The notes: generated from the sequence alone by a model not told the origin. A stretch of DNA of 64,000 nt from Lactococcus hircilactis (GCF_009601015.1 NZ_WITJ01000002.1:150022-214021); one strand, 5' to 3'; shown: positions 17,906 to 25,886, counted from the stretch's first letter. Translations and numbers: made by a program.

Positions 17906-18811
17906 TCAGAAATGATTATGTTCAAAGTAAACTTCCAAACTTCGTTTATATGAAGCTGCAGCGTTACTTAAAAGATGTCCTCGATGTTTGACAAGAATCA
18001 AACTATTGCCATTATCTCCTGCCATCGGAACAACTGTAATATGGTTCACACTCTCATCATCAATGAACCCCAATCCTGTTGCATAAGCGTCCGTTCGCTC
18101 TAAAATTCCATTTAATGTTGCGCGATCTGTTGCATTATAAATAAATGTATTTTCAAAAGTTTCAACTAAATCTTCTGAATAATAAAGAAATTGTTCATTT
18201 TCTTGAGTAAAACGGACTCGATCGAGTGGTTTTAGATCTTTTTCATGGATTGTTTCTTTATTTGCTAATGGATGTCCTTTTCTGATATAAATGTGCGTTT
18301 GAGATAAAAATAATTCTTCATATTCTAATTCTAATTTATCAAGCATTCGGATAATACCTGAGCGATTGTGCTTGTTGAGATAAACGATACCAAGTTCACT
18401 ATGTCCTTGCGCTACTTCTTGTAAAATACTGTATGTCGTTGATTCAAAAATCCGAAAATTTTTGATTTCAGGATTTTTCTTTGCAAAATCTACTGCCACA
18501 GGAGCTAAAAAATCATAGTGCTGACTTGCGATAGAAAACGTACGATCAGATTCTTTTGGTTTGGAGTAACGGGATTCAAAACTTTCAAAATTTCTTAGGA
18601 CAGATTGGGCGTGTTCATAAAAACGTTCGCCTTCAATCGTCAGACTTGTGCCTGTATTCGTCCGTTCAAAAATTTGAAAATCAAGTTCACGTTCCAAATC
18701 TTTGATGGCAATCGACATTGCAGGTTGACTCACAAAAAGTTGTTCGCTCGCCTCACGGAACGTTCCACTATTCGCAATCGCTACCACATAACGTAGTTGT
18801 TTAATATTCAT
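17906..18811 (-). CDS. LysR-family transcriptional regulator
   Basis: Regulator of 301 residues with the N-terminal LysR winged helix-turn-helix (MNIKQLRYVVAIANSGTFREASEQLFVSQPAMS) and a C-terminal effector domain. The ATG at 18811 is chosen because GGAGGAATTC precedes it. It lies 1.5 kb from the end of the metQ-metN-metI operon on the same strand. Lactococcal CmbR/FhuR and streptococcal MtaR are LysR regulators of sulfur amino-acid genes, so a similar role is possible; but the operon here has a T-box, and this link is inference. Confidence 0.85.
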   Translation of the reverse strand: MNIKQLRYVVAIANSGTFREASEQLFVSQPAMSIAIKDLERELDFQIFERTNTGTSLTIEGERFYEHAQSVLRNFESFESRYSKPKESDRTFSIASQHYDFLAPVAVDFAKKNPEIKNFRIFESTTYSILQEVAQGHSELGIVYLNKHNRSGIIRMLDKLELEYEELFLSQTHIYIRKGHPLANKETIHEKDLKPLDRVRFTQENEQFLYYSEDLVETFENTFIYNATDRATLNGILERTDAYATGLGFIDDESVNHITVVPMAGDNGNSLILVKHRGHLLSNAAASYKRSLEVYFEHNHF

Positions 18812-18917
18812 GAATTCCTCCAATTTGTCGATTTTTCCTGATGAATCTTTTAAAATAAAAAGCGTATAGACGCATTATACACTTTTTTTCTTCATTTTTG
18901 AATTTTAATCTTGTTTT

Positions 18918-19211
18918 TTACTTTTCCACGACATTTTTACTTAGTTCTGCACGCTTTAAAAGCACACATTGGTATTTTTCGCACCAATACACTGCACTTT
19001 CTTTACGTTGTGCGACTGATTTTTGGTAATTAAATAAATCATCCACTCTTGTTTTTAAAATTTCTGCCAATTTAAAAGCCAAGGTTAATTCAGGATCATA
19101 TTTATCATTTTCAATCGCATTAATGGTTTGACGACTCACGTGCGCGATGTGAGCAACATCTTCTTGTGAGAGATGGTTTAAGCGGCGCAGTTCACGAATT
19201 TGATTTTGCAT
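18918..19211 (-). CDS. XRE-family helix-turn-helix regulator with Cys-containing tail
   Basis: Small regulator of 97 residues. Residues 1-60 form a Cro/C1-type HTH (IRELRRLNHLSQEDVAHIAHVSRQTINAIENDKYDPEL) of the compact YgzD/ImmR-like type. The start at 19211 is set by GAGGAG just upstream. Such proteins are usually about 65-70 residues; here a tail of about 30 residues carries two cysteines spaced WCEKYQC. No obvious partner membrane gene is adjacent. Function unknown; redox or metal sensing by the cysteines is speculative. Confidence 0.75.
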   Translation of the reverse strand: MQNQIRELRRLNHLSQEDVAHIAHVSRQTINAIENDKYDPELTLAFKLAEILKTRVDDLFNYQKSVAQRKESAVYWCEKYQCVLLKRAELSKNVVEK

Positions 19212-19406
19212 AGTGTTCTCCTCACGTTTCATCCTTTAACTCGTGTAAAAATTATTTAACACTATCTCTATTAAAGCACGTTTCATATGATTTTGCAAGG
19301 TGATTGAAAGAAAAACAGATTGGATACTAAACGCTTCTCTTAATTTGTTTTATTTTAATTCCCTTTTACTCTGAACACCGAAATCTTTAATGTCTTTGCT
19401 TGATGA

Positions 19407-20102
19407 CTATTTATGAGACACTTTTTTGGCGAGAAAATCTCCGATAAATTGGACAATTAGAACAAAAATCAAGATTAAAATGGTTGCACACCATGTGACA
19501 TCATTGAAGAATCGATTATATCCATAAGCAATCGCTGTATTTCCAAGTCCGCCTCCACCAACAGCTCCTGCCATTGCTGTCAATCCGATGAGTGAGATGA
19601 CCGTAACGGTAGATACGCGAATTAAATTAGATAATTCTTCACGAAGATAGACAGTAAAGATGATGTCAATAAAATCCGCTCCTACTGTTTGAGCTGCTTC
19701 TATTTTCCCGTGATCTACTGATTCTAGTGATGCTTGAACTTGGCGTGCATAAAACGGTGCAACCCCAAGTGATAATGGTACAAGTGCTGCGGTTGAGCCG
19801 ATTTGAGTATGCACTAATAATTGAGTGAATGGTGCAATGGCTGCTAATAAAATAATAAACGGAAACGCACGGCCAATAGAGACAACCTTATCTAATATCC
19901 AAAACAATGGACGATTCGGCGTAATTCCATCCTTTGCTGTTACAACGACTCCAATCCCAAAAATTAGACCCAAAATTCCGCCAATTAATGCGGAGAAGAA
20001 AGTCATGTAAAGCGTTTGTGCAATCGCCGTTCCCCAACCAGTTTGTCCGCCCCAGCCTAAATAAACAACATTTGGAAATGTGTGACTAAACCATGCAATC
20101 AT
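19407..20102 (-). CDS. metI: Methionine-type ABC importer permease
   Basis: Permease of the MetNIQ (MUT) family, 231 residues, about five helices. The family coupling motif is seen in VDHGKIEAAQTVGADFIDIIFTVYLREE near residues 130-155, and AMAGAVGGGGLGNTAIAYGYNRF near 195 is diagnostic of MetI. The ATG overlaps the metN stop (ATGA) with AAGGAGG upstream. It ends the T-box-controlled operon; no clear terminator is visible after it. Confidence 0.92.
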   Translation of the reverse strand: MIAWFSHTFPNVVYLGWGGQTGWGTAIAQTLYMTFFSALIGGILGLIFGIGVVVTAKDGITPNRPLFWILDKVVSIGRAFPFIILLAAIAPFTQLLVHTQIGSTAALVPLSLGVAPFYARQVQASLESVDHGKIEAAQTVGADFIDIIFTVYLREELSNLIRVSTVTVISLIGLTAMAGAVGGGGLGNTAIAYGYNRFFNDVTWCATILILIFVLIVQFIGDFLAKKVSHK

Positions 20103-21271
20103 TTGAGTCCTCCTTCATTAATTGGTCCGAGTACATTAAATTTTAATTGTTTTTCTTCAAAATATCTTTTTGCTGCCAAGCGTTGCTCAGTAGAGCCTTT
20201 TAATGTGAACACAAGGGAGCCAAATGGTTGTTGTTGAAGTAATTCCACATTCCCATAGAAAATATTAGTGGTCACGTCAAATTTCTTTGTGATGTCAGAG
20301 ATGACAGGATCCTCCAGTGCTGAGGTAGCGTAATCCAGATGAATAAGTTCTTCATCAGAAGCGAGATTTTGCAAAATTTTTGTTTTTGATAATCCAGCGA
20401 TGAAGCGATTTACAGAAGAGGTGGTTTCAATAAATTGTTTTGTAAGTGGAGCTTTTGGATCTGCAAAAATATCAATCAATGAGTTTTTCTCGATAATTTC
20501 TCCGTTTTGCATTACAGCAACTTTATTAGCAATTTCTTTCACCACTTGCATCTCGTGAGTGATTAAGACGATGGTCAAGCCCAGACGATCGTGTAAATCT
20601 TTGAGCAAATCCAAAATTTGATTGGTGGTTTTAGGGTCCAGTGCAGATGTTCCTTCATCTGAAATCAAGATTTCTGGATCATTGGCTAGAGCGCGAGCAA
20701 TCGCAACACGTTGTTTTTGTCCACCAGACAACTGAGCAGGATATTTTTGTGCGAGTTCAGTAAGTTCAACCAACTCTAACAAATGTTCCACTTTTTCTTT
20801 TTTTTCAGCACTGGTCAAATAACGGATTTTTCCCGTTTTTTCGTCTTTTTGCTGCGTGTGTTGAAGCGCAAAAACAACATTATTAAAAACTGTTTTTTCT
20901 GATAATAAATTAAAATGCTGAAAAATCATTCCAATTTTTTGGCGGAAATTTCGCAATTGAACGCCCGACAATTTCACAGGATTTTCACTGTCAAAAACAG
21001 GTGTGCCATTAATGACAATTTGCCCTGTTGTAGGTTTTTGTAAGAGATTAATCGTACGGACTAAAGTTGATTTTCCTGCACCAGAATAACCAATCACACC
21101 AAAAATATCCCCTTTTTCAACGTGTAGTGTCGCACTCGAGACCGCTGCAAGTCCTGTTGTTTTTTGATCATCGCTTGCATTGGTTGGTGTATGTTGCACA
21201 TTTCCTTTTATTTTTTCAGCTTTTCGTGGAAATACCACGCTGATGTTATTTAATTCAATGATATTTGTCAT
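20099..21271 (-). CDS. metN: Methionine-type ABC importer ATPase with C-terminal NIL domain
   Basis: ATPase of the methionine importer, 390 residues. Walker A is GYSGAGKST, signature LSGGQKQRVAIARAL, Walker B ILISDEGTSALD; the C-terminal 80 residues match the ACT-like NIL domain (FDVTTNIFYGNVELLQQQPFGSLVFTL), which binds methionine and inhibits transport in E. coli MetNI. The ATG at 21271 is preceded by AAAGGGG; a TTG further upstream (21316) lies inside a palindrome and is unlikely. Compared with the L. lactis protein as remembered, there is an extra stretch of about 22 residues near 18-40. Confidence 0.92.
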   Translation of the reverse strand: MTNIIELNNISVVFPRKAEKIKGNVQHTPTNASDDQKTTGLAAVSSATLHVEKGDIFGVIGYSGAGKSTLVRTINLLQKPTTGQIVINGTPVFDSENPVKLSGVQLRNFRQKIGMIFQHFNLLSEKTVFNNVVFALQHTQQKDEKTGKIRYLTSAEKKEKVEHLLELVELTELAQKYPAQLSGGQKQRVAIARALANDPEILISDEGTSALDPKTTNQILDLLKDLHDRLGLTIVLITHEMQVVKEIANKVAVMQNGEIIEKNSLIDIFADPKAPLTKQFIETTSSVNRFIAGLSKTKILQNLASDEELIHLDYATSALEDPVISDITKKFDVTTNIFYGNVELLQQQPFGSLVFTLKGSTEQRLAAKRYFEEKQLKFNVLGPINEGGLK

Positions 21272-21296
21272 CCCTACCCCTTTATTTCTCTTTTTA

Positions 21297-21344
21297 TTTT
21301 CTGTCAGTACTGACAAAAAATTTTTTGTCAGTACTGACAGAAAA
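21297..21344. repeat. 48-base perfect palindrome made of two dispersed-palindrome copies
   Basis: Two exact TGTCAGTACTGACA copies (21302 and 21326) flank AAAAAATTTTTT, so the whole 48 bases are one inverted repeat. It sits between the metQ1 stop and the metN ribosome site. It could act as an internal attenuator or RNA-stabilising structure lowering MetNI relative to MetQ. Confidence 0.9.
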
Positions 21345-21376
21345 TCTCGCTATTGCGAGCTTTTCTTCACATCATT

Positions 21377-22225
21377 TTAAAATTTTAAGTCCCAAGCTGC
21401 TTTTTCACCACCGTCAGGATATTCTTTTTCTATCGTTGCTTTTACATTTTCAGAGTTATAAGCACTCACAATATCTTTGTAAATTTGCTTATTTCGATCT
21501 TTTTTATTTGCAACAATAATATTTACCCATTGATGTGAATCTGCATTAAAGGGTTCAACGAAAATTGAGTCTGAAGCTGGAATTTTTGCAGATTGAGCAA
21601 AGTTATAATTAATGACAGCAGCTGCAACAGATGGTAAGGTCCGCGGTCCTTGTGAAGCATCAACTTCTTTGATGACCAAGTGCTTTGGATTGCTTTTGAC
21701 ATCTTTAACGGTTGCTTGCAGTCCTTGAGATGAATTCAATGTAATCAAACCTGCATTTTTTAAAACATGCAGCGCGCGACTTTCATTTGTCAAATCATTA
21801 GGAATCGCAATCGTTGCTCCATCTGGAAGAGCATCTACACTTTTATATTGTGTGGAATAGAGGTGAATCGGAGTAATGATCGTATCCCCAATAGCAACTA
21901 AATCCCCATGATTGGATTGATTCCATGACTTAAGATAAGCGTAATGTTGAAAGGCGTTTAAATCAATATCATGACTGGCAAGTGCTTTATTTGGCTGATC
22001 TCCATCTGTGAAATTCACGAACTGTAAATCGATACCATAACTTTTCTTTGCGTTCGCCTTAACAACTTTCCATATCGCGTCTTCTTGTTTGCCTCCTGGC
22101 ATGATTCCAAGCGTCACTGTTTTTGCATTCGTTTTAGTCTTGTGCAGTGCCCCAAAAGCAAAACCTGCTCCTATAATGACAATCAGTGCAATGATGACTC
22201 CAATAATTAATCGACGTGTTCTCAT
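21377..22225 (-). CDS. metQ: MetQ/NlpA-family substrate-binding protein, membrane-anchored, no lipobox
   Basis: Receptor for a methionine-type ABC importer, 282 residues. NlpA-family segments: VTLGIMPGGKQEDAIWKVV near 37, DIDLNAFQHYAYL near 85, SVAAAVINYNFA near 195. The N terminus is one hydrophobic helix (about residues 5-27) with no cysteine, so it cannot be a lipoprotein; it is predicted to stay attached by an uncleaved signal anchor. AAGGAGGAG precedes the ATG. It follows the SDR gene by 44 bases. About half its residues match the second copy at 23077. The ligand could be methionine, a dipeptide or a derivative. Confidence 0.88.
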   Translation of the reverse strand: MRTRRLIIGVIIALIVIIGAGFAFGALHKTKTNAKTVTLGIMPGGKQEDAIWKVVKANAKKSYGIDLQFVNFTDGDQPNKALASHDIDLNAFQHYAYLKSWNQSNHGDLVAIGDTIITPIHLYSTQYKSVDALPDGATIAIPNDLTNESRALHVLKNAGLITLNSSQGLQATVKDVKSNPKHLVIKEVDASQGPRTLPSVAAAVINYNFAQSAKIPASDSIFVEPFNADSHQWVNIIVANKKDRNKQIYKDIVSAYNSENVKATIEKEYPDGGEKAAWDLKF

Positions 22226-22269
22226 CTTGACTCCTCCTTTTTACTCCTATGCATTTTTAAAGCAGCTTT

Positions 22270-23040
22270 TTAGTGAAATCGCATGCCACCATCAACTAAT
22301 ATCGACTGTCCCGTGATATAAGCAGCTGCACTAGAGGCAAACCAAGCGACAACCTCAGCAACATCAGAAGGACGACCTTCCCGCCCTAGATAAATCTCAT
22401 TGAGACAATTTTCTTGTTGCTGCGCTACTGTAAGTCCTTTAATTTGAGCCGTTTTTTGATCAATCGCATCCCGCATTGCGGTTCTTACGATTCCTGGATT
22501 ATAGGCATTGACGGTAATTTTATCCGCTGAAAGTTCTTTTGCTGCAGATTGAGTCAATCCTCGAATTGCAAATTTCGATGCTGAATACGCACTTTGTAAT
22601 GCTGAACCCTCAACGCTTGCAAGAGAGGCTGCATTTACAATTCGTCCCCCATTTCCTTGCTTTTTAAACTGCTTTGCTGCTGCCTGAATGCCCCAATATG
22701 TCCCCTTGATATTGACATCAAAAAGTCGTTCTACATCAGAAGGATCTGAATCCACGATTGCATCAATAAATGCAACGCCAGCATTATTAACATAAAGGGC
22801 TAGCGCACCTAAATCAGCGACAGCTTGGTCAACAAGCTCAAAAACCGCCAAACGATCAGAAACATCTAACACATAAGCTTTTGCGGATGCTCCTTTTTTG
22901 ACCAAATTTTCAACGACTTTTTTTGCCGTCTCAGGATGGATGTCAACGACAGCAATCGCAAATCCATCTTCTGCCAAACGATAAGCAATTCCTTCTCCAA
23001 TTCCCTGTCCGGCACCAGTAATAATGGCTAATTTTCCCAT
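22270..23040 (-). CDS. butA: Acetoin/diacetyl reductase-like SDR (2,3-butanediol dehydrogenase)
   Basis: Classical short-chain dehydrogenase of 256 residues: the NAD(P) site is TGAGQGIGEG, NNAG lies at about residue 88, and the catalytic Ser-Tyr-Lys appear as NAASLASVEGS and YSASK. The pattern (ITGAGQGIGEGIAYRLAEDGF; IVRTAMRD) is that of meso/S-2,3-butanediol dehydrogenases that reduce diacetyl and acetoin. Its position between two metQ genes in a T-box operon is unexpected; a role in sulfur metabolism or just hitch-hiking is possible. The ribosome site is weak (GAAAGTG). The gene symbol is tentative. Confidence 0.78.
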   Translation of the reverse strand: MGKLAIITGAGQGIGEGIAYRLAEDGFAIAVVDIHPETAKKVVENLVKKGASAKAYVLDVSDRLAVFELVDQAVADLGALALYVNNAGVAFIDAIVDSDPSDVERLFDVNIKGTYWGIQAAAKQFKKQGNGGRIVNAASLASVEGSALQSAYSASKFAIRGLTQSAAKELSADKITVNAYNPGIVRTAMRDAIDQKTAQIKGLTVAQQQENCLNEIYLGREGRPSDVAEVVAWFASSAAAYITGQSILVDGGMRFH

Positions 23041-23076
23041 GTTTTCACACTTTCATGCGTCACTCTTATCGTCCTA

Positions 23077-23937
23077 TTATTTAAGTTTCAAATCCCAAGC
23101 AGGAATTTCTTCTTTATGTGGGTAAGCTTCTTTAATCGCAGCTTTTGTGGCTTCGGATTGATAAGCTTCAACAACTTCTTTAAAGACTTTGTTATTTTCA
23201 TCTGATTTTTTTGCAGCAATCAAATTGATCCATTGCGCACTGTCTTTATTGACAGGTTCAGCAAAGATTGATTGATCACTTGTTAATTTAGCCGCCGTAG
23301 CATAGTTTGTATTAATGACCGCTGCTTCAACAGAATCTAGTGCACGCGCAGTTTGTGATGCATCAAGTTCTTTGATGACCAAGTGCTTTGGATTAGATGA
23401 AATATCTTTTACTGTAGCTAAAGTGTCCCCAGAAACTGAGAGATTAATTAATCCAGCAGATTTCAAAACATAAAGCGCACGACTTTCGTTTGATGCATCG
23501 TTTGGTACGGCAATGGTTGAGCCATTAGCAATATCAGAAACGGATTTCACTTTTGATGAATACAGATGAATCGGTGTGATAAAGGTATTTCCCAAAGCCA
23601 CTAATTTATTGCCGTTGGCTTTATTCCAAGCATCTAAGAATGCGTGATGCTGAAAAGCATTCAAATCCGTATCTCCATTAGCAAGTGCTGCGTTAGGTTG
23701 CGTATAATCTGTAAATTGAGTAAATTTCAATGTAATATTGTATTTGTCTTTAGCAGTTTTAGAAACTGCCTTCCAGATGATATCGTCTTGTTTGATGCCT
23801 GACATGATTCCGATATTTACTGTTTTTGATGCTGCTTTTGCTGGTTTTGCTTTATTTCCAAAAGCAAAGAATGCACCTACAGCAACGATGACAACGATAA
23901 TGACAGCAATGATAATATTGCGATTTCTTGGATTCAT
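23077..23937 (-). CDS. metQ: Second MetQ/NlpA-family substrate-binding protein, membrane-anchored
   Basis: A 286-residue paralogue of the receptor at 21377, first gene after the T-box leader. It has the same segments (VNIGIMSGIKQDDIIWKAV, DTDLNAFQHHAFL, SVEAAVINTNYA) and the same ending AWDLK. The N-terminal helix (about 7-27) also lacks a lipobox cysteine and is followed by a Lys/Ala-rich linker. GAGGAG precedes the ATG. Two receptors feeding one MetNI pair would broaden the substrate range; lactococci are known to carry several such Plp proteins. Confidence 0.88.
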   Translation of the reverse strand: MNPRNRNIIIAVIIVVIVAVGAFFAFGNKAKPAKAASKTVNIGIMSGIKQDDIIWKAVSKTAKDKYNITLKFTQFTDYTQPNAALANGDTDLNAFQHHAFLDAWNKANGNKLVALGNTFITPIHLYSSKVKSVSDIANGSTIAVPNDASNESRALYVLKSAGLINLSVSGDTLATVKDISSNPKHLVIKELDASQTARALDSVEAAVINTNYATAAKLTSDQSIFAEPVNKDSAQWINLIAAKKSDENNKVFKEVVEAYQSEATKAAIKEAYPHKEEIPAWDLKLK

Positions 23938-23981
23938 AAAAATTCTCCTCTAAATAGTAATTTTTTTGTTCAATAATTTCC

Positions 23982-24009
23982 TCAAAAAAGTTGTGCACGA
24001 CTTTTTTGA
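23982..24009. promoter_or_regulatory. Near-perfect palindrome between T-box terminator and metQ
   Basis: Left arm TCAAAAAAGT and right arm ACTTTTTTGA around a GTGCAC centre pair almost completely over 28 bases. It may be a second hairpin in the leader RNA, an RNase processing site, or a protein operator. No T-run follows on the minus strand beyond the stem itself. Confidence 0.5.
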
Positions 24010-24020
24010 AAAGGGTTCAT

Positions 24021-24300
24021 TTTGAATAAAAAAATTCGTCTCTATCTCTATAGAAACGAACTTTTCGTGGTACCATTCTAATTCAAGCGATATCACTTTT
24101 TTTAGCACTAAGCACTAAAAACAGAGGTGACATTTGCAACTCTTCGTTCAATAACGAGAACGACTCCGTTACCAGCTTGAATACTCACTGATACACACTG
24201 TTTTGGCCATTTTCACTAACTTCCCGCCGTTTACTCTCACCTGATGTAAACTCTCTGTGCTTGTTTGTTTAGTTACTTACCAAAATGTTTTTTTATTTCA
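24021..24300 (-). promoter_or_regulatory. T-box riboswitch of the metQ-SDR-metQNI operon
   Basis: The minus strand shows AGAATGGTACCACG (24064-24079 region), the T-box antiterminator sequence that pairs with uncharged tRNA, followed by a terminator (stem TTCGTTTCTA with TAGAGACGAA, then seven T). Upstream are AGAGAG and GGTGAGAG elements of stem I. A GTGAAAATGG segment could present AUG as the specifier codon, which would mean control by uncharged tRNA-Met; I could not fold the RNA to confirm it. Binding of uncharged tRNA would let transcription continue into the transporter genes. Confidence 0.85.
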
Positions 24301-24316
24301 TGAACTCTATGAATTA

Positions 24317-24322
24317 ATTATA
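24317..24322 (-). promoter_or_regulatory. -10 box (extended) of the T-box operon
   Basis: On the minus strand TGCTATAAT is an extended -10; the -35 (TCTTCA at 17 bases) is poor. Transcription would begin near 24310, giving a leader of about 370 bases. Confidence 0.6.
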
Positions 24323-24405
24323 GCAAGATTAAATGAACCTGAAGATACTATTTTTTTATGTTGCCTTAAAAATTTTTTAACTACAACTCACGCTCACTTT
24401 TCGAT

Positions 24406-24439
24406 AAAAAAACTCTGATGATAACATCAGAACTTTTTT
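24406..24439 (-). terminator. Terminator after the DUF975 gene
   Basis: TCTGATG pairs with CATCAGA, extended by A/T flanks, with a T-run on the minus strand. It touches the stop codon of the gene. Confidence 0.75.
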
Positions 24440-25148
24440 AAATGGTCTTTAAATTTCCATTTTTGAGATTTTCATAGAATGCCACAAGTGTTGCGGCTGC
24501 AAATGGATAGACGTAAATGCCGGCAAATCCAAGTGTGATTGAAACTAAGATGCTCCATCCAATAAAGCTTAGGATCATATAAAAATATTTTCCTTTGTAA
24601 CCATTCATCATCACACGGCTTTCAGTGATAATGTCACGAGAGTTGGTGTATGTCCCATCTTTTAACTTATCAAATAAGATCATGTTCGACTGAGAATAAC
24701 TGAATGCTTTTACAATGCCGGGAATAACAAAGAGTAAGGTCCATAAAAAGAGAAACAAAAACTGCCAAAGTTGTAAACACAATACTTTAAAGAACACGTC
24801 ACGTTTAAAAACTTGAAACATATCTGCTTGCGCGTTGATTTTGCGCTCTTTTTCTCTAAACATGGCAATCAATGTAAACGTAATGGAAATGCCAACAAAT
24901 AAAACAAAAATAGAAAGAATAGGGAAAACAACAGTTGTCATCACTGACGACTGTACGACTGGTTTTACTGTCGTAAGCCCCATAACGTATCGATAATTCG
25001 CCATCATAGCCGAAAAGCTACGTCCAGTGTTATAGATAAAATTAAGAATGCTAATGACGATTGGAATGATGAAAAGCCCAATGGCTTTCCCTGCGCCTTC
25101 ACGGTAAATCACCGCTTTAGCTTGTTTTTTAAGATCTGAATTTTTCAT
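24438..25148 (-). CDS. DUF975 family integral membrane protein
   Basis: Membrane protein of 236 residues with about five to six hydrophobic segments. The central stretch FLFLWTLLFVIPGIVKAFSYSQSNMILFDKL followed by SRVMMNGYKGKYFYMILSFIGWSILV matches DUF975 proteins, common in Firmicutes and of unknown function. GGAGG precedes the ATG. Its neighbours are the T-box operon downstream and a small unknown gene upstream on the same strand, which give no functional hint. Confidence 0.8.
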   Translation of the reverse strand: MKNSDLKKQAKAVIYREGAGKAIGLFIIPIVISILNFIYNTGRSFSAMMANYRYVMGLTTVKPVVQSSVMTTVVFPILSIFVLFVGISITFTLIAMFREKERKINAQADMFQVFKRDVFFKVLCLQLWQFLFLFLWTLLFVIPGIVKAFSYSQSNMILFDKLKDGTYTNSRDIITESRVMMNGYKGKYFYMILSFIGWSILVSITLGFAGIYVYPFAAATLVAFYENLKNGNLKTI

Positions 25149-25290
25149 AATGCCTCCATATAGATATAAAATTTTTTAACACTTTTAAACATGATTTTTC
25201 TGCGCCACGTCAGATTTTTCAATCGCCTCACACGCATTATAGAACGTTAAAGCAGGCGCTTTAATTTTTGACTGCAAAAACGCTGTTTTT

Positions 25291-25316
25291 TAATTCTGTC
25301 AGTACTGACAGAATTA
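25291..25316. repeat. Dispersed palindrome copy extended to 26 bases, between two minus-strand genes
   Basis: TAATTCTGTC and its complement flank the centre. T residues follow on the plus strand and A residues on the minus strand, so it is not oriented as a terminator for the minus-strand gene beside it. The rest of 25149-25337 shows nothing I recognise. Confidence 0.85.
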
Positions 25317-25337
25317 TTTTTGAGTGAACCGTCATTT

Positions 25338-25559
25338 TTATTTGTAAAGAATCATAAAGCGAATGTTAGTTTGACCTAACGCTCCTATTGTTGTTGACAT
25401 TTTGACATCAATCAACTCATAGTTTTGCAATTGCAATGCTTCTAAAACCTCATTAAGCATCGCATTGGCTTCTTTATTGTCTCCTGCTGTCGTGAGCTTC
25501 AAACCACCCGTTGAAAAAGCATACGCATGAATCAATCCATTTTTTGGTAAAAACTCCAT
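25338..25559 (-). CDS. Small conserved-looking protein of unknown function (73 aa)
   Basis: The start at 25559 (MEFLPKNGLIHAYAF) is strongly supported by AAAGGAGGAG 5 bases upstream; the frame extends further upstream without such a site. The protein is soluble, with an alpha/beta look: a strand-like GGLKLTTAG, a helix EANAMLNEVLEALQLQ, then strands ending NIRFMILYK. I do not recognise a family. It has no signal peptide or membrane helix. Confidence 0.6.
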   Translation of the reverse strand: MEFLPKNGLIHAYAFSTGGLKLTTAGDNKEANAMLNEVLEALQLQNYELIDVKMSTTIGALGQTNIRFMILYK

Positions 25560-25705
25560 TGTTTCTCCTCCTTTCACTAAGTCGTATTCTTTTTCTAATT
25601 TTATCACTTCTTTTTCCATTAGTCAATTGACTACGCCAAAAAATTTAGAGAATGATTGTTTTAACGATTGTTTTATTGAAATCCAAATCGAAATAAGTAA
25701 AAAAA

Positions 25706-25735
25706 TTTACATTTTTATCAGAATTATGTTAGAAT
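25706..25735 (+). promoter_or_regulatory. Promoter of the thiT leader
   Basis: TTTACA, an 18-base spacer and TAGAAT preceded by TG at the extended -10 position (TGTTAGAAT). The TPP aptamer starts about 25 bases downstream. Confidence 0.65.
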
Positions 25736-25757
25736 AAATAAGTAAATAAAATTTGCA

Positions 25758-25840
25758 CAATGGGTCTCGCAAACTGCGAGTGAGAAAGACCATCTGACCT
25801 GATCGAGATCATGCTCGCGTAGGGATGTGTATGCTGAATG
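25758..25840 (+). promoter_or_regulatory. TPP (thiamine pyrophosphate) riboswitch
   Basis: The aptamer signature is clear: a 5' GGGTCTC...GTGAGA arm, then CTGACCTGATC, ATCATG and GCGTAGGGA, the conserved THI-box core. A TGCTGAA/TTCAGCA hairpin follows. Near the start codon, CTTTGTG can pair with CACAAGG, which contains the Shine-Dalgarno AAGGAG, so the switch probably controls translation of thiT. Confidence 0.93.
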
Positions 25841-25886
25841 TTTCAGCACTCTCTAACCCTCTTTGTGTACACAAGGAGATTTTTTT

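Noticed and set aside
21272..21316. N-terminal extension of metN starting at TTG 21316
   Set aside because: It would be encoded by the palindrome (reading SVLTEN) and has no ribosome site; the ATG at 21271 matches MetN N termini.
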